From the NCBI RefSeq assembly GCF_000508185.1, contig NZ_AYOY01000198.1:16632-80631 (forward strand): a stretch of DNA of 64,000 nt, read 5' to 3'. Shown here in pieces: positions 16,832 through 25,376 of this stretch. The translations under genes and the position numbers were made by a program. Source of the stretch: Sphingobium sp. C100 (GTDB lineage Bacteria > Pseudomonadota > Alphaproteobacteria > Sphingomonadales > Sphingomonadaceae). Position 1 is the first letter of the stretch, and each line of letters begins with the position of its first letter. Below the pieces are notes generated by a model. It made no database searches. It was not told where the DNA came from and worked only from the letters and a program-made list of their open reading frames with translations.

Positions 16832-17768
16832 CGCCGAACCGACGGCCGAGGACGAAGCGGAAATCTGCGCCTGGATCGAAGCCGATCCGCGCCATGCCGT
16901 CGCCTTCGCCCGCGCCGAAGCCGCTTGGGAGGCCGCCGAGCGATTGAAAAGCGCCGCAGCCGACGTAACGCTGCCACCGCTTCAACAGATTATCAGCGAG
17001 GAACAGCAGCGCCGCCTGTCCCGCAACATCATGGCCGCCGCCGCAGTCGCCGTGCTGCTGTTCATTGTCGCGGCCATCGTGACGGTCCGCACCTTCAGCG
17101 GCGTCGAACGCTATGAGACCGGGATCGGCCAGATGCGCGACATCGCGCTGGAAGACGGTTCGGCCCTGCACCTCAACAGCGACAGCGAAGTCGAAGCCCG
17201 CTTCACCAGCAATGGCCGCAAGGTCCGTATCCTCAAGGGTGAGGCGTCCTTCGAAATCAACCATGATCCAGAGCGCCCATTTGACGTGGAAGCGCGCGCC
17301 GCGCTGATCCGCGCGGTCGGCACCGCCTTCAACGTGCGGCTGCGCCCGTCCCTGGTCGAACTGACCGTCACCCACGGGTCCGTCACCGTCCATTCCGGCA
17401 ACAGCCTGCAACAGCAGGTCAGCGCCGGCAGCGGCGCGGTGATCCAGCCGCGCAGCATCGCCCTTACCCGCCTCGGTCCCAAGCTGATCGAACAGCGGAC
17501 CGCCTGGCGCGAGCAAATGGTGGAGCTGGACGGCGAGACGATCGAGCAGGCAACGGGCGAATTCAACCGCTACCGCAAGGCGCCGATCCTGATCGGCGAT
17601 ACGCGGGTGTCGGCGCTGCGCATCGGCGGCCGGTTCCGCACTACTGACAGCCGGGAGTTCCTGTCCGCCCTGCAACTCAGCCTGCCGGTGCGCGTGGTCA
17701 GGGGAGAGGACGGGTCGGTGATGCTGCTCTATCGCGACGCCGGGCCGGCCGAGTCCGACACCGACTGA
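16728..17768 (+). CDS. FecR-family transmembrane anti-sigma factor
   Basis: The 346-residue protein starts with a cytoplasmic DUF4880-type domain (AEAARLLARLNAEPTAEDEA, then AWIEADPRHAVAFARAEAAW), has one membrane helix near residue 105 (IMAAAAVAVLLFIVAAIV), then a periplasmic FecR domain (residues about 125 to 230, RDIALEDGSALHLNSDSEV) and a C-terminal STN-like segment VRVVRGEDGSVML. It should hold the upstream sigma factor inactive until a signal arrives. The GTG at 16728 is the only plausible start and gives a 104-base overlap with the sigma gene. The inducing receptor is not in the window. Confidence 0.9.
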   Translation: MRKRTSNVRASGPTSSCGNRDAIEAEAARLLARLNAEPTAEDEAEICAWIEADPRHAVAFARAEAAWEAAERLKSAAADVTLPPLQQIISEEQQRRLSRNIMAAAAVAVLLFIVAAIVTVRTFSGVERYETGIGQMRDIALEDGSALHLNSDSEVEARFTSNGRKVRILKGEASFEINHDPERPFDVEARAALIRAVGTAFNVRLRPSLVELTVTHGSVTVHSGNSLQQQVSAGSGAVIQPRSIALTRLGPKLIEQRTAWREQMVELDGETIEQATGEFNRYRKAPILIGDTRVSALRIGGRFRTTDSREFLSALQLSLPVRVVRGEDGSVMLLYRDAGPAESDTD

Positions 17769-18467
17769 TCAGCCGAGCAAGTCCTGCACCAATGCAGGCA
17801 CGAGCAGGCTCGCCGGACCCAGCCGGCTCTCATCGAAATAGACGCTGCCCGCAGAAGGCTCCAGATTAAGCTCCAGCGTCCGGGCGCCATAATGGCGCGC
17901 GCTCTGGACGAAGCCAGCCGCCGGGTAGACCGCGCCCGACGTGCCGACCGACACGAACAGGTCGGCTTGCTGCAACGCGGCTTCGATCCGATCCATATGA
18001 TAGGGCATTTCACCGAAGAAGACGATGTCCGGCCGTAGAGCGGGGCGCGCACAGCCATCGCAGACCGAAGCGGGAGGCAGCGGATCGGACCAGGCCACCG
18101 CCTTGCCGCACGCCGCGCACAACGCCGATTTCAGTTCGCCATGCATATGGATCAGCCGGGTCGCGCCGGCCCGCTCGTGCAGATCATCGACATTCTGGGT
18201 GACGATCAGCAGGTCGCCGCCCCAGGCCCGGTCGAGCGCGGCCAGCGCCTGATGCGCGGCATTGGGCGCCACCGCGCCAAGCGTGGCACGGCGTTCATCG
18301 TAGAAACGATGGACGAGCACGGGATCGCGCGCCAACGCCTCGGGCGTGCAGACATCCTCCACCCGATGCCCTTCCCACAATCCGTCCGGGCCGCGAAAAG
18401 TGGCAAGGCCGCTTTCCGCCGAAATCCCCGCGCCGGTGAGAATCACGATATTGTCAATGTCGGTCAT
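17769..18467 (-). CDS. cobB: NAD-dependent protein deacylase (sirtuin, CobB-like)
   Basis: This 232-residue protein has the sirtuin NAD-binding loop LTGAGISAESGLATFRG at the N-terminus, the TQNVDDLHERAG motif, the catalytic His in IHMHGEL near residue 110, and a C4 zinc ribbon (two CxxC pairs, CAAC and CDGC). RPDIVFFGE follows. It removes acyl groups from lysines using NAD+. Class III features (Ala/Tyr/Arg set for desuccinylation) are suggested by HRFYDERR near residue 54, but this is not certain. It converges with the fecR gene; stops abut. Confidence 0.93.
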   Translation of the reverse strand: MTDIDNIVILTGAGISAESGLATFRGPDGLWEGHRVEDVCTPEALARDPVLVHRFYDERRATLGAVAPNAAHQALAALDRAWGGDLLIVTQNVDDLHERAGATRLIHMHGELKSALCAACGKAVAWSDPLPPASVCDGCARPALRPDIVFFGEMPYHMDRIEAALQQADLFVSVGTSGAVYPAAGFVQSARHYGARTLELNLEPSAGSVYFDESRLGPASLLVPALVQDLLG

Positions 18468-18517
18468 GGCGTCGTTCTAGCGCCTGTTCGCGGGCGTGCG
18501 AACCACCTGCCGACCGA

Positions 18518-18859
18518 TCAGGAAACCCGCTTCGGCTTCCCGTCGATCAACACCGCCTGTTGCCATCGGCCGGGCGCTTTGTCGGTGCGGTGGATACAGC
18601 CCGCCCAGCAGCAGGGCCGCTTCTTGCCTTCGCGCAGTTCATCCAGGGTTCGCACGATGCGGCGCGCGCGGGTCGCGGGCTGTTTGGCGTCCTCAACCCA
18701 GCAGATGAATTCGTTCCGGCCGAGCGGCGTCAGGCTTTCCCACAGATCAAGGGTTGTGGGGTTCGATCGTATCGCGGCCTGCAAGTCGTCCGCAGCGTCA
18801 TGGACCGTTCCATGGAGAAAATCGTCGGGCATGATGCACTCCGCCTTGTCCAGCCGCAT
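18518..18859 (-). CDS. YdeI/OmpD-associated-type protein
   Basis: The 113-residue product has the YdeI-type C-terminal motif GRNEFICWVEDAKQPATRARR, then VRTLDELREGKKRP, seen in YdeI/OmpD-associated (DUF1905-neighbour) proteins. The rest carries a short Cys-rich CCWAGC sequence. The biochemical role of this family is not established. The true start may be the internal Met giving MPDDFLHGT (18832). The gene is monocistronic, between sirtuin and MOSC genes on the same strand. Confidence 0.72.
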   Translation of the reverse strand: MRLDKAECIMPDDFLHGTVHDAADDLQAAIRSNPTTLDLWESLTPLGRNEFICWVEDAKQPATRARRIVRTLDELREGKKRPCCWAGCIHRTDKAPGRWQQAVLIDGKPKRVS

Positions 18860-18912
18860 GTTAGACGGATGCGCAGAGGCCGGTCAAAAATGGGGGGCAG
18901 TCTCCGGCCGAT

Positions 18913-19566
18913 CTATCCGCCCAGCTTTCGTGCGCGCTCGCGCCAGCTTTCCGCCAGTACGCCTATCCCCGCCAACGCCCGCACCGCCTCCGGTTCGCGC
19001 TTGTGCCCGCCGCCGATGAGCAGGCGGAACACCCGTTCGATGGGCCAGCCGGGCAAGGGCCGATCCAGCAGATCCATCCGCGTGCCGGCCTGCGCTTCCC
19101 CTTCGCGGATGACGCGGAAGTAGATGCCGCAGCGCCCCGTCTTGACGATGGTCGCCATGACATCGCGCGCGCCGAAACGATGGTCGAGCTTCCAGCAGGG
19201 CTGGCGCCCGTGGCTGACCTCAACGATCGCGCTGCCCAGCGAAAAGCGGTCGCCCAGGCACAGTTCCACCTCGGTCATCCCGCGCGACGCGATATTTTCG
19301 CCAAAGGCGCCGGGCGCGTCGAGCAGAGGATGCCCCGGCTTGCGTTCCCGCCACCAGTCATAATGATCCTGGGGATAGAGGTGGATGGCCTTGTCCCAGC
19401 CGCCATGATGGATCGGGTCCGCCACCGCGTCGCCCGTGAAACCATCCCATCCGATCCGCACAGGCCCCGCCACAGGCATCTTGGCGATGGCGCTATAATC
19501 ATCGCCGCGGAACGGCACGGGGGTGCCGATGAGCAGCGCGTCGATGGTCATATGGGGCATGGTCAT
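18913..19566 (-). CDS. MOSC domain-containing protein (YiiM-like)
   Basis: This 217-residue protein matches the YiiM-type MOSC family. It has DAVADPIHHGGWDKAIHLYP near residue 50, GAFGENIASRGMTE near residue 86, and the conserved Cys in HGRQPCWKLDHRFG near residue 123. A 3-alpha domain follows at the C-terminus. These proteins bind sulfur or molybdenum cofactor and include hydroxylaminopurine reductases; which reaction applies here is inference. An alternative start, 15 bases downstream, gives MTIDALLIG. Confidence 0.87.
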   Translation of the reverse strand: MTMPHMTIDALLIGTPVPFRGDDYSAIAKMPVAGPVRIGWDGFTGDAVADPIHHGGWDKAIHLYPQDHYDWWRERKPGHPLLDAPGAFGENIASRGMTEVELCLGDRFSLGSAIVEVSHGRQPCWKLDHRFGARDVMATIVKTGRCGIYFRVIREGEAQAGTRMDLLDRPLPGWPIERVFRLLIGGGHKREPEAVRALAGIGVLAESWRERARKLGG

Positions 19567-19638
19567 GACACCGCCATGCCATGGTCGCAGGCCGGATGCG
19601 ATGGCCGATCGGCGCCAAATGGCCGTCCAGCCGTGCGG

Positions 19639-19857
19639 TCAGCCCGCGCTCAGTTCCGATCGCAGTTTCAGCACCTCGCCGCCATCATCCATCTGGATGA
19701 GATAGGCAGGGTTGTCCGGTGTGCCGTTGCGGCGGATGCATGATCCTTCGATCGTCCGTTCGACATGACGATCAAACCGTTCGGCGATCCGACCCCGGCC
19801 GACGCCCTGCCCCCAATTCCACTTGACCCGCTTTCCCTTACGGAAGCTATCGGTCAT
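19639..19857 (-). CDS. DUF2945 (HVA1/Tudor-like) small protein
   Basis: The 72-residue product MTDSFRKGKRVKWNWGQG matches the DUF2945/HVA1 family, small Tudor-like beta barrels starting with a GxxVxWxWG pattern and ending in hydrophilic ...VLKLRSEL. The function of these proteins is unknown. The start at 19857 is preferred over an upstream one because this residue begins the domain. Confidence 0.8.
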   Translation of the reverse strand: MTDSFRKGKRVKWNWGQGVGRGRIAERFDRHVERTIEGSCIRRNGTPDNPAYLIQMDDGGEVLKLRSELSAG

Positions 19858-19923
19858 CGGGACATCCTCTCCTGTTCGGGCGCTGGCTGCGTCAGCCGGT
19901 TCATCATCATGCAAGGGCAAAAT

Positions 19924-19960
19924 TCCCAAGGTCCGACGTGGTTCCCTTGGGTTTTTCTTT
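19924..19960 (+). terminator. Terminator-like hairpin just ahead of the GT4 gene
   Basis: CCCAAGG / CCTTGGG with a 13-base loop is followed on the plus strand by GTTTTTCTTT's T-run. No plus-strand gene ends here; it sits about 20 bases upstream of the glycosyltransferase start, so it could be an attenuator, the end of a short RNA, or a stop for antisense transcription. Confidence 0.55.
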
Positions 19961-19981
19961 CCGGTGAGTTAAGGGGCGGCG

Positions 19982-21160
19982 ATGAATGCAACCGGCCTGC
20001 GCGTCGCCCTGTTCAGCGGCAATTACAATTATGTGCGAGATGGCGCGAACCAGGCGCTCAACCGCTTCGTGGCCTATCTGCTGCGGCAAGGCGCGGCCGT
20101 GCGGATCTATTCCCCGACCGTCGACAAGCCGGCCTTTGAACCCACAGGCGACCTGGTGAGCGCCCCGTCCTTCGCCGTGCCGGGACGCAAGGAATATCGC
20201 GTGCCCTACCGCATGTCGCGGGAATTGCGCCGCGACCTCAAAATATTCCGGCCCAACCTGATCCATGTATCGAGCCCCGACCCGTTGGGCCATCGCGCGG
20301 TGAGCTGGGCGCGTGACCACGGCTTGCCGACGGTAGCGTCGGTGCATACCCGGTTTGAAACCTATCCGCGCTATTATGGTCTGGCGTTTCTGGAACCGCT
20401 GATCGAATCGATGCTGCGGCGTTTCTACCGGCGTTGCGACGCCATCGTCGCGCCGTCGGAATCCATGGCGCAACTGCTGCGTGAACAGCGGATGAGCTAT
20501 GATGTCGGCATCTGGACTCGCGGCATCGACCGGGAGATTTTCAGCCCCGCCCGGCGCGACATGGCCTGGCGCCGGTCGATCGGGATCGGCGACGACATGC
20601 CCGTGATCGGCTTCATCGGCCGGCTGGTCATGGAAAAGGGGCTAGACGTGTTTTCCGACACCGTCGATCGGCTGACCGACCGGCAGGTCCAGCATAAGGT
20701 TCTGGTGGTCGGCGAAGGCCCGGCGCGCGAATGGTTCCAGAACCGTTTGCCGGGCGCTGTGTTCACCGGGTTTCAGAAAGGCCCTGAGCTGGGCCGTGCG
20801 GTCGCCGGCATGGATATATTGTTCAACCCGTCAATCACCGAGACCTTCGGCAATGTCACGCTGGAGGCGATGGCGTGCGGCCTGCCGACCGTCGCGGCGC
20901 GCGCCACCGGCAGCGAAAGCCTGGTGACCGAGGGCGTCACCGGGCGGCTGATCCGCCCCGGCGCGATCAGCGATTTCGCTGACGCCTTGCAATATTATTG
21001 CCAGGATGAACGCGCGCGCGCCGCCGCCGGACAGGCCGCCCAGGCGCGGACCGAGCGCAATGGCTGGGACCAGGTCAACCAGGCGCTGGTCGACACCTAT
21101 CTGCGCGTCATCCGCCAGCGCGCCCAGGGACTGGCGCCACGATCCAGCCCTGTTCCCTGA
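19982..21160 (+). CDS. GT4-family glycosyltransferase (MgtA/SqdX-like)
   Basis: The 392-residue GT-B enzyme begins LRVALFSGNYNYVRDGANQA, with a Rossmann-type N-domain containing SPDPLGHRAVSWARDHG and VASVHTRFETYPRYYG. The C-domain has a GFIGRLVMEKGLDVF phosphate segment and the EX7E motif in NPSITETFGNVTLEAMACG. The N-terminal layout resembles bacterial glycolipid mannosyl/glucuronosyltransferases acting on diacylglycerol. The donor and acceptor cannot be read from sequence. The stop is 28 bases before rarA. Confidence 0.88.
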   Translation: MNATGLRVALFSGNYNYVRDGANQALNRFVAYLLRQGAAVRIYSPTVDKPAFEPTGDLVSAPSFAVPGRKEYRVPYRMSRELRRDLKIFRPNLIHVSSPDPLGHRAVSWARDHGLPTVASVHTRFETYPRYYGLAFLEPLIESMLRRFYRRCDAIVAPSESMAQLLREQRMSYDVGIWTRGIDREIFSPARRDMAWRRSIGIGDDMPVIGFIGRLVMEKGLDVFSDTVDRLTDRQVQHKVLVVGEGPAREWFQNRLPGAVFTGFQKGPELGRAVAGMDILFNPSITETFGNVTLEAMACGLPTVAARATGSESLVTEGVTGRLIRPGAISDFADALQYYCQDERARAAAGQAAQARTERNGWDQVNQALVDTYLRVIRQRAQGLAPRSSPVP

Positions 21161-21188
21161 ACGCCGGTCCATCCCTATATCGGTCGCA

Positions 21189-22508
21189 ATGCCCGATCTT
21201 TTCGCACCCGATGACCTCTCCGGCGCCGATGGCGCGCCGGACACCGCCCCGCTCGCCGACCGGCTGCGCCCGCGCTCGCTGGCCGATGTGGTGGGGCAGG
21301 ACCATCTGAGCGGCCCTGATGGCGCGATCGGCCGGATGGTCGCGGCCGGTCGTCTGTCATCGATCATCTTCTGGGGGCCGCCCGGCACTGGCAAGACAAC
21401 CATTTCGCGCCTGCTCGCCGATGCGGTGGGGATGCGGTTCGAGCCGATCTCCGCCGTCTTTTCCGGCGTCGCCGACCTCAAGAAGATTTTTGCCGCGGCG
21501 AAGGATCATGCCCGGCGTGGCGAAAAGACCCTGCTCTTCGTCGACGAGATTCATCGCTTCAATCGTACCCAGCAGGACGGTTTCCTGCCCTTTGTCGAGG
21601 ATGGCACGGTGACGCTGGTCGGTGCGACCACGGAGAATCCCAGCTTCGAACTGAACGCCGCGCTGTTGTCCCGCGCGCAGGTGCTGATCCTGCGCCGGCT
21701 GGACGCGGCGGCGCTTGAGCAATTGCTCGACCGCGCCGAAGCGCTGATGGATCGCCCCCTGCCGCTCGACCCCGCGGCGCGCGAGGCGCTGCTGGCGAGC
21801 GCCGACGGCGATGGCCGCTTCCTGCTCAACCAGGTCGAGACGCTTTACGCGATCGATATTCCCCAGCCGCTCGATCCGGCGGGTCTTTCCGCCCTGCTCC
21901 ACCGCCGCGTCGCCGTCTATGACAAGGATCGGGAGGGGCATTACAACCTCATATCCGCGCTGCACAAGTCGCTGCGCGGATCGGACCCGCAGGCCGCACT
22001 TTATTATCTTGCCCGGATGCTGACGGCGGGCGAACAGCCGCTTTATGTGCTGCGCCGGCTCGTGCGATTCGCGACGGAGGACATTGGCCTGGCCGACCCG
22101 CAGGCGGTGGTCCAGTGCCTGGCCGCCAAGAACGCCTATGATTTTCTGGGCAGCCCGGAGGGCGAGCTGGCGATCGTGCAGGCCTGCCTTTATTGCGCAA
22201 CCGCGCCCAAGTCGAACGCGGCCTATATGGCGATGAAGACGTCGTTCAAGTCCGCGCGGGACACCGGATCGTTGATGCCGCCGATGAACATCGTCAACGC
22301 CCCCACCAAGCTGATGAAGCAGGTCGGATACGGCAAGGACTATCAATATGACCATGACGCGGCCGAGGGCTTTTCCGGCGCAAATTACTGGCCCGAAGAC
22401 ATGAGTCCGCAGACTTTCTATGCGCCCACCGATCGGGGCTATGAGGCGCGCATCGCCGAACGCATCGCCTATTGGGACAAGCTGCGCACGGCGCGCGGGG
22501 ACGGGTGA
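21189..22508 (+). CDS. rarA: Replication-associated recombination ATPase RarA (MgsA)
   Basis: This 439-residue AAA+ clamp-loader-like ATPase has Walker [10 protein letters not shown] near residue 60, the characteristic [16 protein letters not shown]alker B block, sensor 1 [18 protein letters not shown], and a C-terminal MgsA domain ([20 protein letters not shown]). It acts at stalled replication forks. The ATG at 21189 (MPDLFAPDD) is chosen since 61 upstream codons run into the previous gene. The stop overlaps the next gene's GTG. Confidence 0.95.
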   Translation: MPDLFAPDDLSGADGAPDTAPLADRLRPRSLADVVGQDHLSGPDGAIGRMVAAGRLSSIIFWGPPGTGKTTISRLLADAVGMRFEPISAVFSGVADLKKIFAAAKDHARRGEKTLLFVDEIHRFNRTQQDGFLPFVEDGTVTLVGATTENPSFELNAALLSRAQVLILRRLDAAALEQLLDRAEALMDRPLPLDPAAREALLASADGDGRFLLNQVETLYAIDIPQPLDPAGLSALLHRRVAVYDKDREGHYNLISALHKSLRGSDPQAALYYLARMLTAGEQPLYVLRRLVRFATEDIGLADPQAVVQCLAAKNAYDFLGSPEGELAIVQACLYCATAPKSNAAYMAMKTSFKSARDTGSLMPPMNIVNAPTKLMKQVGYGKDYQYDHDAAEGFSGANYWPEDMSPQTFYAPTDRGYEARIAERIAYWDKLRTARGDG

Positions 22509-23362
22509 CGCCGCGGTTCGCGCGCTTCGCCGCGATCGACTGGTCCGGCGCCAAGGGCGCGCGGCACAAGGGGATTGCGGTTGCCCTGTGCGATGCGGGC
22601 CAAGCCGTTCCGCGCCTGGTCCCCGCGCCCGGCGGCATTTGGTCGCGGCAGGCGGTGGCCGACTGGATGATCGACGCTGCGCGCACGGCCCCCACTCTGT
22701 TCGGCTTTGATTTCAGCTTCGCGCCGCCCTTCGTCGCGCGCGGCGCCTACCTGCCGGGCGACACCGTGCCAGGCGATGGTCGGGCCTTCTGGGCCTATGT
22801 CGATGCGATCTGCGATGATGCGGATCTGGGCGCTGCCAGCCTGCTGGAAGTCGCGCATCGCCGCCATTTCTATTTCGGCAAGGCTGACGGCGTGAAGGCT
22901 GACTTCATGCACAACCGCGCCTGCGAGGCCCATTATAAGGCGAGCGGCGGCGGCAAGGCTTCCACCGTCTTTGACGCGATCGGCGCGGCGCAGGTGGCCA
23001 AGGCAAGCTTTGCGGGGATGCGATTGTTGCATCATGTGCGACCGCATGTCCCGGTGTGGCCGTTCGATCCGCTGCCCACCACTGGGTCGCTGGTGGTCGA
23101 AATCTATACCAGCATCGCCGCCCGCGCCGCAGGGCGGCCCAAGGGGCGCACCAAGATGCGGGATGCAGCGGCGCTCGAAGCCGCGCTCACGGCATTGGCG
23201 TCGGCGCCCCATGTCGGGCCGATGCCGGACGACCATGGCGCCGACGCCATCGTGACCGCCGCGTGGATGCGGACGGCGGCGCTGCGCCCCGCGCTGTGGT
23301 CGCCGACGTCCCTGACCGAAGAAATAGCACGAACAGAGGGCTGGACCTTCGGCATAGTCTGA
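22505..23362 (+). CDS. Putative RNase H-fold (DUF429-like) protein
   Basis: The 285-residue product, from a GTG overlapping the rarA stop (GTGA), opens with FAAIDWSGAKG, an Asp-containing first strand like RNase H/DUF429 predicted nucleases. FGFDFSFAPP (second acidic strand) and DDHGADAIVTAAWMRT (C-terminal acidic helix) complete a DDE-like arrangement. A nuclease role is inference from the fold. Coupling to rarA suggests coexpression. Sequence further along (ASTVFDAIGAAQVAKASFAG) is not assigned. Confidence 0.7.
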   Translation: MTPRFARFAAIDWSGAKGARHKGIAVALCDAGQAVPRLVPAPGGIWSRQAVADWMIDAARTAPTLFGFDFSFAPPFVARGAYLPGDTVPGDGRAFWAYVDAICDDADLGAASLLEVAHRRHFYFGKADGVKADFMHNRACEAHYKASGGGKASTVFDAIGAAQVAKASFAGMRLLHHVRPHVPVWPFDPLPTTGSLVVEIYTSIAARAAGRPKGRTKMRDAAALEAALTALASAPHVGPMPDDHGADAIVTAAWMRTAALRPALWSPTSLTEEIARTEGWTFGIV

Positions 23363-23391
23363 TAGTAAGGGCTGGCCGCCCGAGACGGTGC

Positions 23392-23466
<75 letters not shown>

Positions 23467-23510
23467 GTCGAAAACGGCAGCACCAGCCCCAATGCGCACC
23501 GCCAAAACGC

Positions 23511-23544
23511 AAAATGGGGGCCGGCATCGCTGCCGGTCCCCATT
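23511..23544 (+). terminator. Terminator downstream of tRNA-Thr
   Basis: AAATGGGG-G-CCGGCA / TGCCGG-T-CCCCATTT hairpin with a 4-base loop and a short T-run, 45 bases after the tRNA. The stem has one mismatch. Confidence 0.7.
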
Positions 23545-23973
23545 TCCGTCAGGTCTGTCGATCCGCGTCCCTGGCGAGATGCGATCATCGGCCCGGCGTA
23601 TCCTGTCCGTCCTCCCTCACAGGCGAGGGCGCCGTCCAGGCTGTGCATCGGTTCTTGGCCAAGGGCCGCCTACCCGATGCTGGTCGATTGTCCCCGATAC
23701 CCGACGTTCACTTTCGCGCGCACTCGGCAACGGTTTCAAACGGCCTGTTCGTCAGTCCGGCTCCATCCTTGCGGATATTGCCTACCGGCGAACATCGACG
23801 CGATTTAAATGGTTGATTTCTCTTCCATTTATGGACCCGGATCGCTCCGCTTCCATCGTCTCGACCAGTTGATGGTCTCACCATCTTCGAGTCGTTCAAA
23901 GCGAAATCGGACGGTTTTTTGACGATCGGGTCGCTAAAATTGTGGATAACTGTGGATAAGTTTGGCCGCGCCG
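23545..23973. other. Non-coding region with two tandem DnaA boxes at its right end
   Basis: About 430 bases without a convincing gene; short ORFs here lack family motifs. AT-rich stretches occur at 23800-23835 (CGATTTAAATGG, CCATTTATGG) and 23910-23960. The right end holds two perfect DnaA boxes. No repeats, palindromes or tRNA-like structures other than those listed were seen. Confidence 0.5.
23941..23959. promoter_or_regulatory. Two tandem consensus DnaA boxes
   Basis: TGTGGATAA occurs at 23941-23949 and again at 23951-23959, each the exact complement of the DnaA consensus TTATCCACA, in the same orientation one helical turn apart. They lie 15 bases beyond the cupin-gene stop. Whether this is oriC or a DnaA binding/titration site is not established. 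Confidence 0.6.
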
Positions 23974-24414
23974 TCAGCCGGGCGGCGACCAATCTGGCGG
24001 CGCCAGGATAAAGCCTGCAAAATCAAAGCCCGGCGTCACCGTGCAACTGACCAGCGTCCATCCTCCGTGCGGCACGGCCGCCTGCCAATGATGCGCGGGC
24101 ACCCAGCCCTGCGGCGTCTGCCCCGCCACCACGTCCGGGCCGAGCATCATGTCGCGCGCCGAGTCCCCCTCTGCCGCGATCGAAAGACGCAATGGCGCGC
24201 CTGCGTGCCAGAACCAATGTTCGTCGGCATCCACCCGATGCCAGTGCGACCGCTGATGCGCTTCCAGCAGGAAGAGAATCGCCGTGCCCGCGGGCCGTTC
24301 ACCCGGCGCGGCGGCGGCTCGCCATGTCTCCCGATACCATCCGCCTTCGGGGTGCGGCGCCAGCCCCAGGCTTTCGACCAATGTCCGTCCATCCCGCTCA
24401 TCGTCGGCGCGCAT
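23974..24414 (-). CDS. Cupin domain-containing protein (DUF985)
   Basis: This 146-residue protein begins with LVESLGLAPHPEGGWYRETW, the hallmark of the DUF985 (cupin 5) family, followed by ILFLLEAHQRSHWHRVDADEHWFWHAG with the metal-type histidines and GWTLVSCTVTPGFDFAGFIL at the end. The fold is a small beta-barrel; the substrate is unknown. It stands alone, with a divergent small exported protein upstream. Confidence 0.88.
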   Translation of the reverse strand: MRADDERDGRTLVESLGLAPHPEGGWYRETWRAAAAPGERPAGTAILFLLEAHQRSHWHRVDADEHWFWHAGAPLRLSIAAEGDSARDMMLGPDVVAGQTPQGWVPAHHWQAAVPHGGWTLVSCTVTPGFDFAGFILAPPDWSPPG

Positions 24415-24535
24415 CGCTTCACCTCAAATTTTATTGCTTGAGAAACAGTGGCTTGGATCGTTGCCGCAGGTTCATGCAACCTCGATCAATAGTAGGGGGT
24501 TCAAGCGTCAAATCACGCTAATGGAGGAGATACTC

Positions 24536-24838
24536 ATGCGTAAAGTCCTGCTGGCCCTGGCCGCCGTTTCGTTGGCCATCCCTGTGTCCATGGCGGTGCC
24601 GACCGATGGCGCCCAGGCGCGCAAAAATCATCGCTACAAGGAATGGCGCGGTCGTGACGGCCGCACCTATTGCCGCAAATCTGACGGCACGACCGGACTG
24701 ATCGTCGGCGGCGTCGGCGGCGCGCTGGTGGGCCGGGCGATCGACACCAAGGGCGACCGCGCCACCGGCACCATCCTGGGCGCCGCCGGCGGCGCGCTGC
24801 TCGGCAAGGAAATCGACAGCAAGCGTCGTTGCCGCTGA
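24536..24838 (+). CDS. Small exported glycine-zipper protein
   Basis: From ATG 24536 (GGAGGAG ribosome site) the 100-residue product has a cleavable signal peptide (LLALAAVSLAIPVSMA, cleavage after about residue 25) and a glycine-zipper 2TM segment (IVGGVGGALVGRAIDTKGD, then ILGAAGGALLGKEIDS), as in Rick_17kDa/OmpA-like small envelope proteins. It probably sits in the membrane or periplasm. A Cys-containing basic loop (YCRKSDG) precedes it. The upstream in-frame codons are antisense-like and ignored. Confidence 0.8.
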   Translation: MRKVLLALAAVSLAIPVSMAVPTDGAQARKNHRYKEWRGRDGRTYCRKSDGTTGLIVGGVGGALVGRAIDTKGDRATGTILGAAGGALLGKEIDSKRRCR

Positions 24839-24893
24839 TCCATGCGTCAGAGGATGATCCGTCTTCGCTCGAAGCAGATCAGCCGCGCACGAA

Positions 24894-24927
24894 AAAGGGA
24901 CGGCATCCCGTCGGATGCCGTCCCTTT
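24894..24927. terminator. Bidirectional terminator between two small exported-protein genes
   Basis: AAAGGGACGGCATC / GATGCCGTCCCTTT stem, 14 base pairs, 6-base loop, T-rich on both strands (five T on the minus side). It separates two convergent genes. Confidence 0.88.
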
Positions 24928-24947
24928 ATGCTTTTGAACGGTAAACC

Positions 24948-25229
24948 TCAGTTCGAAGCGGCGCCGCGCGCATCTTCGACCTTGAAGTTGACCAGCTGGC
25001 CGCCCGACACGCCCGACACCTTGCCGTTCTTGACCGACAGGTTGAACGCGACGGCGTCAGGATAACGACGACCCGAAATCACCTTGCCAGCCTTGGTGTC
25101 CTTCACCTGATAGACATAGGTGTAGCCTTCATGGCTGAAGCGCTGCTTGGCGTCTTCCTGGGCATGGGCGGCGGTGGCGGCAATGGCGCTCAGGGCGCCG
25201 GCGACAATGAACTTGGACAGCATTCGCAT
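24948..25229 (-). CDS. Small secreted protein, function unknown
   Basis: The 93-residue precursor has a signal peptide (MRMLSKFIVAGALSAIAATAAHAQ, cleavage after AHA). The mature part is about 70 residues with a YTYVYQVKDTKAGKVISG segment and no cysteines. AAGGAG precedes the ATG. No family recognised; it looks like the small periplasmic proteins common in sphingomonads. Confidence 0.75.
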   Translation of the reverse strand: MRMLSKFIVAGALSAIAATAAHAQEDAKQRFSHEGYTYVYQVKDTKAGKVISGRRYPDAVAFNLSVKNGKVSGVSGGQLVNFKVEDARGAASN

Positions 25230-25376
25230 GGGTTTTCTCCTTGTGAATGCCGATCAAACACCTCTTGTTATTTTTCTCATTTGTTGAGACCGTCATATGT
25301 TGCACTGCGGCAAGACGACAATCGCAAAGCATGACATTCCGGTTGCATCAGATGCAACCGCGCCTCACCGCTGCTG

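Noticed and set aside
23708..23992. 94-residue minus-strand ORF across the DnaA boxes
   Set aside because: No ribosome site, no homology-like pattern, and it overlaps the cupin gene end; treated as non-coding.
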